A stretch of 64,000 nucleotides of DNA, taken from Sulfuritalea hydrogenivorans sk43H. Its GTDB lineage: Bacteria > Pseudomonadota > Gammaproteobacteria > Burkholderiales > Rhodocyclaceae. The DNA is taken from positions 2,604,001 to 2,668,000 of the forward strand of contig NZ_AP012547.1 in NCBI RefSeq assembly GCF_000828635.1, read 5' to 3'. A program made the position numbers and the translations under genes. A model generated the notes under the pieces. The model searched no databases and had not been told where the DNA came from. It saw only the letters and a program-made list of their open reading frames with translations. Below are positions 25,592 to 34,263 of the stretch, in pieces (position 1 is the stretch's first letter; every line of letters starts with the position of its first letter).

Positions 25592-26932
25592 TCATGGCTT
25601 GCGCGGCAGCATCACCTTGAGGCAAACCAGCACGAACATGATGCCGCCGATCACCGCGATCAGGCCGCCAAGACCCATCATGCCCATGCCGATCTTCTGC
25701 GGCAGCGTGGTCAGGGCCTGCTCGGCGCCGGCCACCTTGCGCTGCACGCCGTAGCCGCCGGACCAGGCCAGGCCGAGCACATGAATCAGCTGTCCGCCGC
25801 CATACACATAGGGCTGCCAGCGCGCCATTTTTCCCTCGACCTCGCCGAAGCCCAGTTGCGGCAGCAGCACATAAGCCAGGCCCATGAAAGCCAGCGTCAC
25901 GCCGACCGTGGAGCCGTGATAGTGCGCCGGGATCACCACGTTGGCGCCCTGGATCATGTAAGCCAGCACGCCGCCGACTGCGAACAGCGAAAACGAGGCG
26001 ATGAACGCCGATTTCGCCGCATGCGGCGCCACCTTGCGCATCGCCATCAGGCCAAGGAAGCCGACCAGAATCAGCGGCGCCATGTACGGGTGGCCCCAGA
26101 TCATCAGCTTGGCGAAAAGCTCCATGTGCGGCAGTTCGCCGGCCGGAATGGTCAGGTAGATCGCCGGCACCACCAGCAGCGGCAGCGCAGCGATCCAGAA
26201 CATCACCGACAACGCGCGCGGCGAAACGATGCCGCCGGCGCCCAGACTGGCCGCGATCGACAGCCAGGCCACCACCATCAGCAGCGCGTGCTGGAATTGC
26301 AGCGTGTGGCCGCCGCCCCAGAACAGCACCTCGAAGTAGAGCTTTGGCTCGATTTCGGCGTCGCGCGGCACGATCAGCCACGACCAGACAAAAGCCATCA
26401 GCGCCAGGGCGGCCGCCACCGCGCCGAGAAAGGCGCCGAGTTGCAACGGTGCGCCGAAGAAAGGACGCGGCCAGGTGGTGATCAGCGCGCGCAGCACGGC
26501 GAGGCTGAAGCCCGCGCCGCAGATCCACAAGGAAGCGTAGAACACCTTCTGCTGCAACACCGGAATGTAATTGTTGAGCACCGGATCGGCGCCCGGCAGG
26601 AAAGGCGAAACCGTCATTACCGCGGTACCCAGCGCCGCCAGCACGAAGCCGCCCCAGCCCAGCCACGGCACGCCGTCACGTCCCAGGGCGCTCCAGATCA
26701 CCGCGGCGAAGGCCATGAACCAGACCGCAACGGAAAGGTCCACGTGAACAACCAGCGCCGAGCGGAAGAAATCCTTCAGCGGAAAGACATCCTGAATCCC
26801 CGGCGTGCGCGACAACACCAGCAGGATGGCCAGCAGGCCGGAACCGATCAGGGCCATCAGCCCCAACCACAACCATGCCCTGGCAAGGGTTTTTGGCGCC
26901 CCGCCGGAAACCGTGACGATATGCGAATTCAC
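25592..26932 (-). CDS. Heme-copper oxidase subunit I-like protein lacking the CuB His-His pair
   Basis: 446 residues, about 12 membrane helices, GTG start at 26932. His63 in helix II and His337/His339 in helix X (IPAHYHGS) match heme ligands, and His209 (WGGGH, helix VI) matches the first CuB ligand. Helix VII (about 241-264, PLLVVPAIYLTIP) has no His-His pair, and no HH occurs anywhere in the protein. A normal CuB site, hence ordinary oxygen or NO reduction, is therefore doubtful. Length resembles cbb3/NOR-type subunit I without extensions. It is divergent from an SCO lipoprotein gene, 96 bases apart, suggesting a copper-linked job all the same. It could be a heme relay, a gas-binding protein or a decayed reductase. 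Confidence 0.8.
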   Translation of the reverse strand: MNSHIVTVSGGAPKTLARAWLWLGLMALIGSGLLAILLVLSRTPGIQDVFPLKDFFRSALVVHVDLSVAVWFMAFAAVIWSALGRDGVPWLGWGGFVLAALGTAVMTVSPFLPGADPVLNNYIPVLQQKVFYASLWICGAGFSLAVLRALITTWPRPFFGAPLQLGAFLGAVAAALALMAFVWSWLIVPRDAEIEPKLYFEVLFWGGGHTLQFQHALLMVVAWLSIAASLGAGGIVSPRALSVMFWIAALPLLVVPAIYLTIPAGELPHMELFAKLMIWGHPYMAPLILVGFLGLMAMRKVAPHAAKSAFIASFSLFAVGGVLAYMIQGANVVIPAHYHGSTVGVTLAFMGLAYVLLPQLGFGEVEGKMARWQPYVYGGGQLIHVLGLAWSGGYGVQRKVAGAEQALTTLPQKIGMGMMGLGGLIAVIGGIMFVLVCLKVMLPRKP

Positions 26933-27028
26933 TATTGCTCCGCGAAAAATGAGAGAAGTATACGGCAAGGGCCGCGCGTAAAACCGGGTAAACTGCTTAT
27001 TGACCTGACTACCACCCATTCCGTTTCC

Positions 27029-27613
27029 ATGAAGCTGCTGTCGGCCCTCCTTTTGTCCATCGCCCTGCTGCTGGCCGGATGTTCCGAGCCGAAGCGCTTT
27101 GTCTCCACCGATCTTTCGATGGTGGACTGGGGCAAGGATTTCAGCCTCACCGATCACAAGGGCCAGCCGCGCCGGCTCGCCGATTTTCGCGGCAAGGCCG
27201 TGGTGCTGTTCTTCGGTTATACCCAGTGCCCCGATGTCTGCCCCACCACGCTGACCATCATGCGCGACGCGATGACGCTGCTCGGCGAAGACGCCAAACG
27301 CGTACAGGTGCTGTTCGTCACCGTCGATCCGGCGCGCGATACCCCGCAACTGCTGGCCCAATATGTACCCGCGTTCAATCCGGACTTCCTCGGCCTCTAT
27401 GCCGACGAAAAAACCATCGCGGCGCTGGCGAAGGATTTCAAGGTGTTCTATGCCAAACAGCCGGGCTCGACGCCCGATACGTACAGCATCGACCACTCCA
27501 CCGGCAGCTATGCCTTCGACCCGAACGGCAAGCTGCGACTGTTGCTGCGGCACGGCGAAGCGCCCGCCAACGTGGCCGCCGACCTCAAACTGCTGCTCAG
27601 CGAAAAACAGTGA
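27029..27613 (+). CDS. SCO-family copper chaperone lipoprotein
   Basis: 194 residues. A lipoprotein signal (LLLAGC, Cys18) anchors a thioredoxin-like SCO domain with YTQCPDVCPTT (C-x3-C, about residue 72) and the conserved His in SIDHSTG (about 156). It would handle copper at the periplasmic face. It is divergent from the CuB-less heme-copper-oxidase-like gene and is followed after 13 bases by a YdbL-like protein. This is one of three SCO proteins in the window (others at 17658 and 52513). Confidence 0.92.
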   Translation: MKLLSALLLSIALLLAGCSEPKRFVSTDLSMVDWGKDFSLTDHKGQPRRLADFRGKAVVLFFGYTQCPDVCPTTLTIMRDAMTLLGEDAKRVQVLFVTVDPARDTPQLLAQYVPAFNPDFLGLYADEKTIAALAKDFKVFYAKQPGSTPDTYSIDHSTGSYAFDPNGKLRLLLRHGEAPANVAADLKLLLSEKQ

Positions 27614-27626
27614 CACAAGGACCCCG

Positions 27627-28082
27627 ATGAAATTTAAACGCTACGCCCTCCTGTTTGCCTGCCTCGCCCTCCCCGTCGCGGCGGCCGATTCTGCAAAAGA
27701 TTCCGCCAAAGACGCCGCCAAACCAGCCATCAATCTGGACATCGGCGCGCCGACGGTCATTGTCGTCAAGCATTCGCTGACGCAACGCACCTCGCGCCTG
27801 GTGCGCTTTTACGAAGCCGGCGAAATCGGCCTCGGACACGACGGCCTCATCTACCTGCGCGACAACTCCAGGATGTCGCTGGCCAAGCGTCAGATTGCGG
27901 AAAAGCTCATTGATGCGGAAAACCCCGAGCGCAGGGCCCTGATCCAGGCCCTCGCCGACAGCAACCACCGGCGCGACGCCGAGCCTGAAATCTGGGAACT
28001 GATGCGCGAACGCTGGAACAAGCAGTGGAAATCCGGCTGGTGGCTGCGCGACGCACAAGGCAAGTGGAGCAAGAAACCCTGA
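27627..28082 (+). CDS. Exported YdbL/DUF1318-like protein
   Basis: 151 residues with a signal peptide (MKFKRYALLFACLALPVAAA, cleaved near 20). Two SAKDSAKD-type repeats follow, then a region with the E-x-G-x-G..DG-x-IYLRD...A-x-RQIAEKLI pattern and a C-terminal WLRDAQGKW resembling the end of YdbL proteins (DUF1318). Function of that family is poorly defined; in enteric bacteria YdbL sits with the YnbE/YdbH outer-membrane lipid-transport proteins. No such partners are here. It shares the strand with the SCO gene and may be co-transcribed. Confidence 0.6.
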   Translation: MKFKRYALLFACLALPVAAADSAKDSAKDAAKPAINLDIGAPTVIVVKHSLTQRTSRLVRFYEAGEIGLGHDGLIYLRDNSRMSLAKRQIAEKLIDAENPERRALIQALADSNHRRDAEPEIWELMRERWNKQWKSGWWLRDAQGKWSKKP

Positions 28083-28131
28083 TCCGGCAGGACGGCTGTC
28101 ACCGAATCCCTGAAGAAGCCAACCCCGCATC

Positions 28132-30093
28132 ATGGCTGCGAAAACTCCTCATCCGATAAAAAAATCGCGAGGCAAACATGGCGCGGCAAAGACGGCGCCA
28201 CGCCCTGCCGCCATTTCAGGCGTACAGGACCCGGACACCTGGGATGAAGCCGCCTGCGATGGCATCATCGGGCAACTGTGGACGCTGCGCGACAAATTGC
28301 TGGCCTACGAGAACAGCCTGGCGCCCCAACTGGACAAGCTCGACCCCGGCCATCGGGCCAGCGCCCGCAATTTCGCCCACTACCTGCGCTTGCGCCAGAG
28401 CGATCGCCGCCCGCTGCAGGAATCGCTGGCCCGCGTCGGCCTGTCCTCGCTCGGGCGCGCCGAATCCCACGTCCTGGCCAACCTCGACAAGGTCCTCGGC
28501 ATTCTGCACCGGATGACCGGCAAGCCCTGGCGCCCACCCTTGCAGGACGAGCCCGCGGGCATGGGAAGCAGCCGGAAGCTGCTCGAACGGCACACCGACG
28601 AACTGCTCGGAGCGCCGCCTCCGGGACGGGCGGTACGCATCATGGTCACCCTGCCGAGCGAAGCCGCGGCCGATTTCGGCATGATCCGGCAACTGGTGCA
28701 GTCCGGCATGGACATCGCCCGCATCAACTGCGCCCATGACGGACCGGACGCGTGGCGGGCCATGGCCGCCAACGTCCGCCGTGCAGCCAGGGCGGAACGG
28801 CGGCCGGTGCGCATCCTCATGGATGTCGGCGGACCAAAGCTGCGCACCGGCATCATTCCCGCGGGCGCCCCCGTGCTCAAGCTGCGGCCCCTGCGCGACG
28901 GGTTCGGCCGCGTCGTCACGCCCTGCCTCGTCGGTTTGCGCGCCAGCGGAGCGAGCCTGCCGATCGCCGGCGCGCAAGCCCACATCGGTGTCGACGCCGC
29001 CTGGCTCGAACAGCTTGAACCCGGCGACCATCTCGACCTGACCGACGCGCGCGGCGCCAAACGCAGCCTGCTGGTAGTGCAATGCGAAGATGCCGGCGTC
29101 CTCGCGGAATGCACCCGGACGGCCTACCTGGTCCCGGAAACCCGGCTCAAGCGCCGGCGCAAGGGCGCTCGCCCGCGCAGCAGCGACGTGTCCGACCTGC
29201 CCAGTCCGGAAGGCAGCCTGGAACTGGTGCGCGGCGCAATCCTGCGCCTGACGCGCGATGCCAATCACGCGCCGGTTTTCAAGTCGAAGAAAAAGCAGCG
29301 GCAGCCGGTTCCCGCCGTCGCATGCACCCTGCCCGAAATCTTCAAGGACGTCTGCGTCGGCGAACGCATCTGGTTCGACGACGGACGCATCGGCGGCGTG
29401 ATCCGGCGCATTGAAAAGGACTGGCTCGAAGTCGAAATCACCCATGCCCGCGACTGCGGCGAAAAGCTGGCCGGCGACAAGGGCATCAACCTGCCGGACA
29501 GCCAGCTCAAGCTGCCGGCCCTGACCGCGAAGGACATCGAGGATCTGGCCATCGTCGCCGAGGAAGCCGATCTGGTCGGGCTGTCGTTCGTGCAGCGCGC
29601 CAGCGACATCACGACGCTACGCGCCGGCCTGCGCCAGCTTGGCAAGCCGGACCTCGGCATCGTGCTCAAGATCGAAACACGACGGGCCTTCGAGAACCTT
29701 CCCGAACTGATGTTCGCGGCGATGGCCTGCAAGGCGGCCGGAATCATGATCGCGCGCGGCGACCTCGCCGTCGAATGCGGCTACGAACGCCTCGCCGAAG
29801 TGCAGGAGGAAATCCTCTGGGCTGCCGAAGCCGCGCACATGCCGGTGATCTGGGCCACCCAGGTTCTCGAAACGCTGGCCAAAACCGGCCTGCCCTCGCG
29901 CGCCGAAATCACCGATGCCGCCATGGGCGAGCGCGCGGAATGCGTGATGCTCAACAAGGGGCCGCACATCACCGAAGCCATGCGCACCCTGGACGACATC
30001 CTGCGCCGCATGCAGGCACATCAGGCCAAGAAGCGGCCGCTGCTGCGCGCACTGCGCGCATGGTCCCTGCCGTCGGAAATCCAGAGCCAGTAG
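28132..30093 (+). CDS. Pyruvate kinase-like protein with 150-residue N-terminal extension
   Basis: 653 residues against about 470 for normal pyruvate kinase. Residues 1-160 are an unrelated basic and helical extension. The pyruvate kinase barrel follows: GMDIARINCAHDG (about 195; normally R-x-NxSHG), DVGGPKLRTG (about 230), WFDDGRIGG (about 415), the catalytic Lys in VLKIETRRAF (about 513), ARGDLAVECG (about 540) and ATQVLETL (about 577). MLNKG replaces the usual MLSGETA and the C-terminal allosteric domain seems missing. It may be a regulatory or altered-substrate member; similar long pyruvate-kinase-like proteins exist in proteobacteria. Stands 50 bases after the YdbL-like gene. Confidence 0.85.
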   Translation: MAAKTPHPIKKSRGKHGAAKTAPRPAAISGVQDPDTWDEAACDGIIGQLWTLRDKLLAYENSLAPQLDKLDPGHRASARNFAHYLRLRQSDRRPLQESLARVGLSSLGRAESHVLANLDKVLGILHRMTGKPWRPPLQDEPAGMGSSRKLLERHTDELLGAPPPGRAVRIMVTLPSEAAADFGMIRQLVQSGMDIARINCAHDGPDAWRAMAANVRRAARAERRPVRILMDVGGPKLRTGIIPAGAPVLKLRPLRDGFGRVVTPCLVGLRASGASLPIAGAQAHIGVDAAWLEQLEPGDHLDLTDARGAKRSLLVVQCEDAGVLAECTRTAYLVPETRLKRRRKGARPRSSDVSDLPSPEGSLELVRGAILRLTRDANHAPVFKSKKKQRQPVPAVACTLPEIFKDVCVGERIWFDDGRIGGVIRRIEKDWLEVEITHARDCGEKLAGDKGINLPDSQLKLPALTAKDIEDLAIVAEEADLVGLSFVQRASDITTLRAGLRQLGKPDLGIVLKIETRRAFENLPELMFAAMACKAAGIMIARGDLAVECGYERLAEVQEEILWAAEAAHMPVIWATQVLETLAKTGLPSRAEITDAAMGERAECVMLNKGPHITEAMRTLDDILRRMQAHQAKKRPLLRALRAWSLPSEIQSQ

Positions 30094-30245
30094 CGCGAAC
30101 GGCTAGCGACCCGGAGTCAAACCGTGCCGCGCAGGTTTGACTGATGCATCCGCAAGAATTGCCGTCCTGCCGGCCTGGTCGCGCAAGGTAATTTTGGCGC
30201 GGCAAACAGGCCCGCTTCAGCCCTCTCCAGTAAAATGGTCTGATC

Positions 30246-31685
30246 ATGCACCCTGGGTCATTCCTTCTAGCCCTGTTGCTGCTGTTCTGGAACGGCCTTG
30301 CCGGCGCCGCGCCGGACAGCCGCAACCTGCAAGTCGCGGCCGGCGGCGAGAAGCGCGTCGCGTTGGTCATCGGCAACAGTGCCTATCCCGGCCTGGCGGC
30401 CCTCAAGAACCCCGTCAATGACGCCAGCGACATCGCGGCCAAGCTCAGGAGTCTTGGCTTCGACGTCACGCTCAAGACCAATGTCAATCTCAAGCAAATG
30501 CTGCGCGCCATGACGGAGTTCGGCGGCAAACTCTCGGATGGCAGTGTCGCCTTGTTCTTCTACGCTGGCCACGGCATGCAGGTGCGCGGCAAGAACTACC
30601 TGATCCCCGTCGATGCCGAAATCCTCAGTGAAGCCGCCGTCAGCAGCGAAGCCGCTGATGCTGACCAACTGCTCGATAAACTCGCGCCTGCTCGCGTCAG
30701 CATGGTCATCCTCGACGCCTGCCGCAACAACCCCTTCGAACGCAAGTTCCGCAGCAGCGGCGGTGGCGGTCTTGCGCAGATGAATGCACCGGCGGGTACC
30801 CTGGTGGCTTACGCCACTGCTCCAGGCAAGACTGCGTCGGATGGAACGGGCCGCAATGGTCTTTACACCCAGGAACTGCTCCGTGCCATGGGTGAGCCCA
30901 ACCGGAAGGTCGAGGACGTCTTCAAGCGTGTCCGCACCAACGTGCTCAAGAAGAGCGGGGAAACCCAGATCCCATGGGAGTCCTCCAGCCTGACTGGCGA
31001 TTTCTACTTCATGCCGGGAGCTGCACTGACGCCATCCCTTGCTGCGCCTGAAACGCCTCCTCCGCCTGCAACGGCTGTTGATGAAGCCGAAAGGATGCTT
31101 TGGCAGGCAGTCGAACAGAGCAACAACCCGGCCGATTATGAAATCTATCTGAAGCAGTATTCTCGCGGCCACTATGTTCAGCTGGCGATGGCGCGCCTTG
31201 ATCAACTCAAGGAGGAAGCAGCCACGCAGGAGGAATCAAATGCCTGGAAGACAGCTGAACAGGGGAGTAAAGCCGATGTTGCAACCTACCTGGAACGCTT
31301 TCCGAATGGAAAATATGCCGGCCTGGCACGACTGCGGCTGGCCAGGATTCAGACGGAAGAAACAAAGGCGACAGACATCTATGTGGGGAAATGGATTTGT
31401 GTCATGAAGGCTGCGACCGGACCCGGCCACACGTGCCATTTTGAAATCACTCGCGGCAGGAACAACGATATTCTGATTGCCGGTGCCTACGAATGGAAAG
31501 GATTTATTGGAGCTGGCGTGAAAAAGCCGTTTTCGAATGCGCGGCTTTTAGATGATCAGCTTGAGTTTCAAATAGTGAATATCAGTGACCACCCGAATAG
31601 CACGGTAAAACTTCGTCCTGTCAGTGCTTCCCGGCTTGAAGGCACGGTAAATGACAGTAGTTTGATCTACGCGACGAAGCAATAG
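30246..31685 (+). CDS. Exported caspase-like (peptidase C14 / orthocaspase) protein
   Basis: 479 residues. After a signal peptide (about 1-21) comes a caspase-fold domain (about 35-255) with the catalytic His in YAGHGMQ (about 106) and Cys in LDACRNNP (about 160), both intact. A region with Ala/Glu-rich helices and repeat-like YEIYLKQYSRGHYVQLA / VATYLERFPNGKYAGLA segments (about 290-365) follows, and a C-terminal beta-rich domain of unknown type. The sequence after about 31240 is less GC-rich than the neighbours, so the C-terminal part may be acquired. Such secreted orthocaspases cleave after basic residues. No defence partner genes are nearby. Hairpin-forming sequence at 30115-30142 precedes the gene. 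Confidence 0.88.
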   Translation: MHPGSFLLALLLLFWNGLAGAAPDSRNLQVAAGGEKRVALVIGNSAYPGLAALKNPVNDASDIAAKLRSLGFDVTLKTNVNLKQMLRAMTEFGGKLSDGSVALFFYAGHGMQVRGKNYLIPVDAEILSEAAVSSEAADADQLLDKLAPARVSMVILDACRNNPFERKFRSSGGGGLAQMNAPAGTLVAYATAPGKTASDGTGRNGLYTQELLRAMGEPNRKVEDVFKRVRTNVLKKSGETQIPWESSSLTGDFYFMPGAALTPSLAAPETPPPPATAVDEAERMLWQAVEQSNNPADYEIYLKQYSRGHYVQLAMARLDQLKEEAATQEESNAWKTAEQGSKADVATYLERFPNGKYAGLARLRLARIQTEETKATDIYVGKWICVMKAATGPGHTCHFEITRGRNNDILIAGAYEWKGFIGAGVKKPFSNARLLDDQLEFQIVNISDHPNSTVKLRPVSASRLEGTVNDSSLIYATKQ

Positions 31686-31795
31686 TGCAATGAAAATCTC
31701 AAGGCTGATGCGAAATTAATGGCCTGATATTTGATCTGACAGCAGGCCGAATAGTCTGACAGTGTGACTGCACGAGGCGGCAATCCCCGCCAGCC

Positions 31796-33445
31796 TCAGT
31801 GGCTGGTTCCCTCCGAGCGCATGATCTTGTTGTAGAGGTTGTATTTCCCGACCGGCTTGTCCATCGGGATGCGCTTCACTTCCTTGAAGGTGGCCGCGTC
31901 GAACACGATCAGCGCGCCGCCGTCGGCCTTGCGCTCCCACAGGCTGGCCAGCACGTACTTGCCGTCGCGAGTGAACTCGACGTGGGCCAGGGTCTTGCCC
32001 GGGTTGGTCTTCACCTCGGCGACTTTCTCCAGAGTGCGCTTGTCGATCACCTGCAGCGTGTCCTTGCCTTTCGACATCATCGAGTCGGTCCACGCATAGG
32101 GCGTGTTCTCGTGGCTGCGCATGAAAAAGCCGGGGCCGAGGGTCGGAATGGTCTTGATCGTGCTCCAGTCCTTCATGTCGATCACCGTGATGAGGCCTTC
32201 CTTGAGGTTTGGCGTGGCCATCACCATGCGATCCTGCGCCCCCTGCGGCGGCTTGTAGTTCCAGGTGATGCCGGAACCCAGGTGCGGCATGCCGGGGAGT
32301 TTGAGGTCGGCGATCTTCTTGCGCACATCGAGGTGCACCACCTGGCCCTTGCCCGCCTCGCGGCTGGAACCCATCAGTTCGGAATAATTCTGGGTGAAGA
32401 AGAAATCGTCGAGCGGCTCGGTGAGGAAGGTGCGGCGCGGATTCAGGAAGCCGGGGATGAAGCTGCCTTCCTTGTACTTGAAGTCGTGGATCATGCCGAC
32501 GGGGATGTCGTCGGCCTTGGGGTTGTAGCTGATCTCCCACACCTCGGGCACGTCCTTCAGCGCGGCAACGAAGCTCTGGCGCGGCGCGGCGTCATATACC
32601 GCCGAGACGCGCGAGCTTTCCTTGCGGTCCTTGTCCAGCACCGGATGCACCTTGAGCAGGTTGAGGTCGGCGTCGAGCAGCACCAGTGTGTGCGGCAGGT
32701 AGTTGGCCACCGCGAGGTATTTGCCGTCGCCGGAGACGGCGACGTTGCGCGTATTGATGCCGGCGCGGATCTCGGCCACCACCTTGAGGTTCCAGATGTC
32801 GAACTTGGTGATCCAGCCGTCGCGCGAGGCGAAGAACACGTAGCGCCCGTCGGGCGTGAACTTCGGCCCGCCGTGCAGGGCGTAGCGCGAAGGGAAACGG
32901 TGGATCGGCTCCAGCTTGTCGCCGTCGAGAATGGTGACGTGGTGGTCGCCAGTCTCGACCACGATGAACAGGTTCATCATGTCCACGCCCTGGAACACCT
33001 CGGCCGGCTTGGCCGACAGGCTGCCCGGTGCGAAATTGACGATGCGCGAAGCCTTGATGTCGGCCTCGGAGAGAGTCGGCGCTGGCGACACGGCGGTATA
33101 GATGTAGTCGGCCAGCGCGGCGATCTCATCCTTGTTGAGGCGGTCCGCAAAACCCAGCATCTGGGTCGCGGCGCGGCCTTCGGTAATGGTCTTGATCGCC
33201 TCGGGCTTGCGCAAGCGCGCCAGACTCTCCGGCAGCAACGCCGGCCCCGTCACACCGAGCCGGCCGGGACCGTGGCAGACGGCGCAATGCTGCTGGTAAA
33301 GCGGCGCTGGATCGGCCGCGATCGACGACGCGGCAATTGCGGCCAGGCCGCAAAGCAGGCCCAGATGCCGCATCAGATTCCGCACCGAAAGCCTTGTTCC
33401 CGCTCGCGGCGCTGCCGACATGCCGACTGTATGTTGGTTTTTCAT
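31796..33445 (-). CDS. nirN: NirN, cytochrome c / cytochrome d1-type protein of heme d1 maturation
   Basis: 549 residues from ATG 33445, seven bases after the FNR-gene stop. A signal sequence (about 22-44) is followed by a c-type heme domain (CAVCH, Cys54/Cys57/His58) and an eight-bladed d1-type propeller; FPSRYALHGGPKF, ASRDGWITKFD, TLGPGFFMRSHE and the end KPVGKYN...SEGTSH fit NirN rather than nitrite reductase NirS. NirN is a periplasmic dihydro-heme d1 dehydrogenase completing heme d1 for NirS. No nirS, nirF, nirE or nirDLGH is in the window; nirJ lies 20 kb away. It is the last gene of a nosL-nosL-fnr-nirN operon. A dispersed repeat copy covers part of the linker between domains. Confidence 0.9.
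   Translation of the reverse strand: MKNQHTVGMSAAPRAGTRLSVRNLMRHLGLLCGLAAIAASSIAADPAPLYQQHCAVCHGPGRLGVTGPALLPESLARLRKPEAIKTITEGRAATQMLGFADRLNKDEIAALADYIYTAVSPAPTLSEADIKASRIVNFAPGSLSAKPAEVFQGVDMMNLFIVVETGDHHVTILDGDKLEPIHRFPSRYALHGGPKFTPDGRYVFFASRDGWITKFDIWNLKVVAEIRAGINTRNVAVSGDGKYLAVANYLPHTLVLLDADLNLLKVHPVLDKDRKESSRVSAVYDAAPRQSFVAALKDVPEVWEISYNPKADDIPVGMIHDFKYKEGSFIPGFLNPRRTFLTEPLDDFFFTQNYSELMGSSREAGKGQVVHLDVRKKIADLKLPGMPHLGSGITWNYKPPQGAQDRMVMATPNLKEGLITVIDMKDWSTIKTIPTLGPGFFMRSHENTPYAWTDSMMSKGKDTLQVIDKRTLEKVAEVKTNPGKTLAHVEFTRDGKYVLASLWERKADGGALIVFDAATFKEVKRIPMDKPVGKYNLYNKIMRSEGTSH
33074..33094 (+). repeat. Dispersed repeat family A, copy 5
   Basis: Exact consensus. It lies in the nirN linker, where the opposite strand encodes AVSPAPT. 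The identical 21 bases at 52206-52226 are read as KVGAGDTA in another gene. Confidence 0.65.
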
Positions 33446-33452
33446 TCCGGAC

Positions 33453-34175
33453 TCAGCCCTCTTGTGCGATTTTTTCCAGCGCGGCAATGTCGCCGCGAAA
33501 ATATTTGGTGTTCTTGCTGCCGTAGATGTACTGCAGGATGCCGAGCCGCTTGAACTCCGAAACCAGGCGGCTGACGGTCTCGAAGGTAATGCCGAGGATC
33601 GCCGCCATGTCCTCGCCGGTGAAGCGGATGATGCGGTCGCTGTTTCCGGTACGCAGCTTCAACAGCAGCCGCGCCATGCGGGTGCGCGCCGGAATGTTGC
33701 CGCCGACAATCTGCGCCAGCCAGTTCTGCGCCTCGCTCAAGGCCGCCTGCGATGTCTCCATCAGGCGCATCTGCAGGCTGCCGTGGCTCTCGATGAACTT
33801 GTGGAAGTACGGCATCGGAATGCGGCAGGCCCGCACCGTGCCGACCGCAATCGCGGAATATTCGTGACGCTCGCGGAAGGTGGCTTCGAGTCCGGCGACA
33901 TCGCCAATCTTCAGCACGCGCACGATGCGAACCACGCCGCTGGGTTCGTAATGCACCATCTTCACCGCGCCGCCACGGATGCAATACACCGCGTCGGCCG
34001 GCGTATCCATGGCGAACAGGGTGGCGCCGGGCGCGAAATCGAAATCGTCGATCCCGGCATGGAAATCGATCAGGTCTTCCAGCGAAACATCGCCGCACAC
34101 CATCTCGAGCCGTAGCGCGCAGGCGTTGCAATTGCTGCGTCCCTGGCAGCTCCTGTGATGATTGGTCTTGGTCAT
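33453..34175 (-). CDS. FNR/CRP-family transcriptional regulator with N-terminal cysteines
   Basis: 240 residues from ATG 34175. The N-terminus carries Cys10, 16, 19 and 27 (C-x5-C-x2-C-x7-C), with further Cys later, compatible with an oxygen-sensitive [4Fe-4S] cluster. A cyclic-nucleotide-like beta roll follows. The C-terminal helix-turn-helix contains ETVSR, matching the E-x-x-SR readout of FNR, which recognises TTGAT-N4-ATCAA. Five such boxes occur in the window, one ahead of this operon at 35485. It lies between nosL-like genes and nirN, so it is a good candidate for the local anaerobic or NO-responsive regulator. Whether oxygen or NO is the signal cannot be told. Confidence 0.92.
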   Translation of the reverse strand: MTKTNHHRSCQGRSNCNACALRLEMVCGDVSLEDLIDFHAGIDDFDFAPGATLFAMDTPADAVYCIRGGAVKMVHYEPSGVVRIVRVLKIGDVAGLEATFRERHEYSAIAVGTVRACRIPMPYFHKFIESHGSLQMRLMETSQAALSEAQNWLAQIVGGNIPARTRMARLLLKLRTGNSDRIIRFTGEDMAAILGITFETVSRLVSEFKRLGILQYIYGSKNTKYFRGDIAALEKIAQEG

Positions 34176-34224
34176 GGCAATTGGGCGTCGGCAACGGTTG
34201 TCCGACGCGAAGTAACAGATTATA

Positions 34225-34245
34225 AGTCGGCGCCGGCGGTACGGC
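34225..34245 (+). repeat. Dispersed repeat family A, copy 6
   Basis: Two mismatches. It fills much of the 88-base gap between the FNR-like gene and the nosL-like gene before it. Confidence 0.5.
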
Positions 34246-34263
34246 GGCGGCGGTGACGCTAGC

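Noticed and set aside
26933-27616. Minus-strand extension of the heme-copper-oxidase-like gene over the SCO gene
   Set aside because: It is antisense to a clear SCO lipoprotein gene; GTG 26932 leads straight into the first membrane helix.
31686-31795. Hairpin-like sequence (GAGGCGG...CCGCC.GCCTC) between caspase-like gene and nirN
   Set aside because: It is imperfect and has no T-run in either direction, so I do not call a terminator.
33074-33094. Family A repeat in nirN as proof of recent insertion
   Set aside because: A Ser-Pro-Ala-Pro stretch between the two domains may be native to NirN proteins, so this copy alone does not prove insertion; the case rests on copies in gaps and in other frames.
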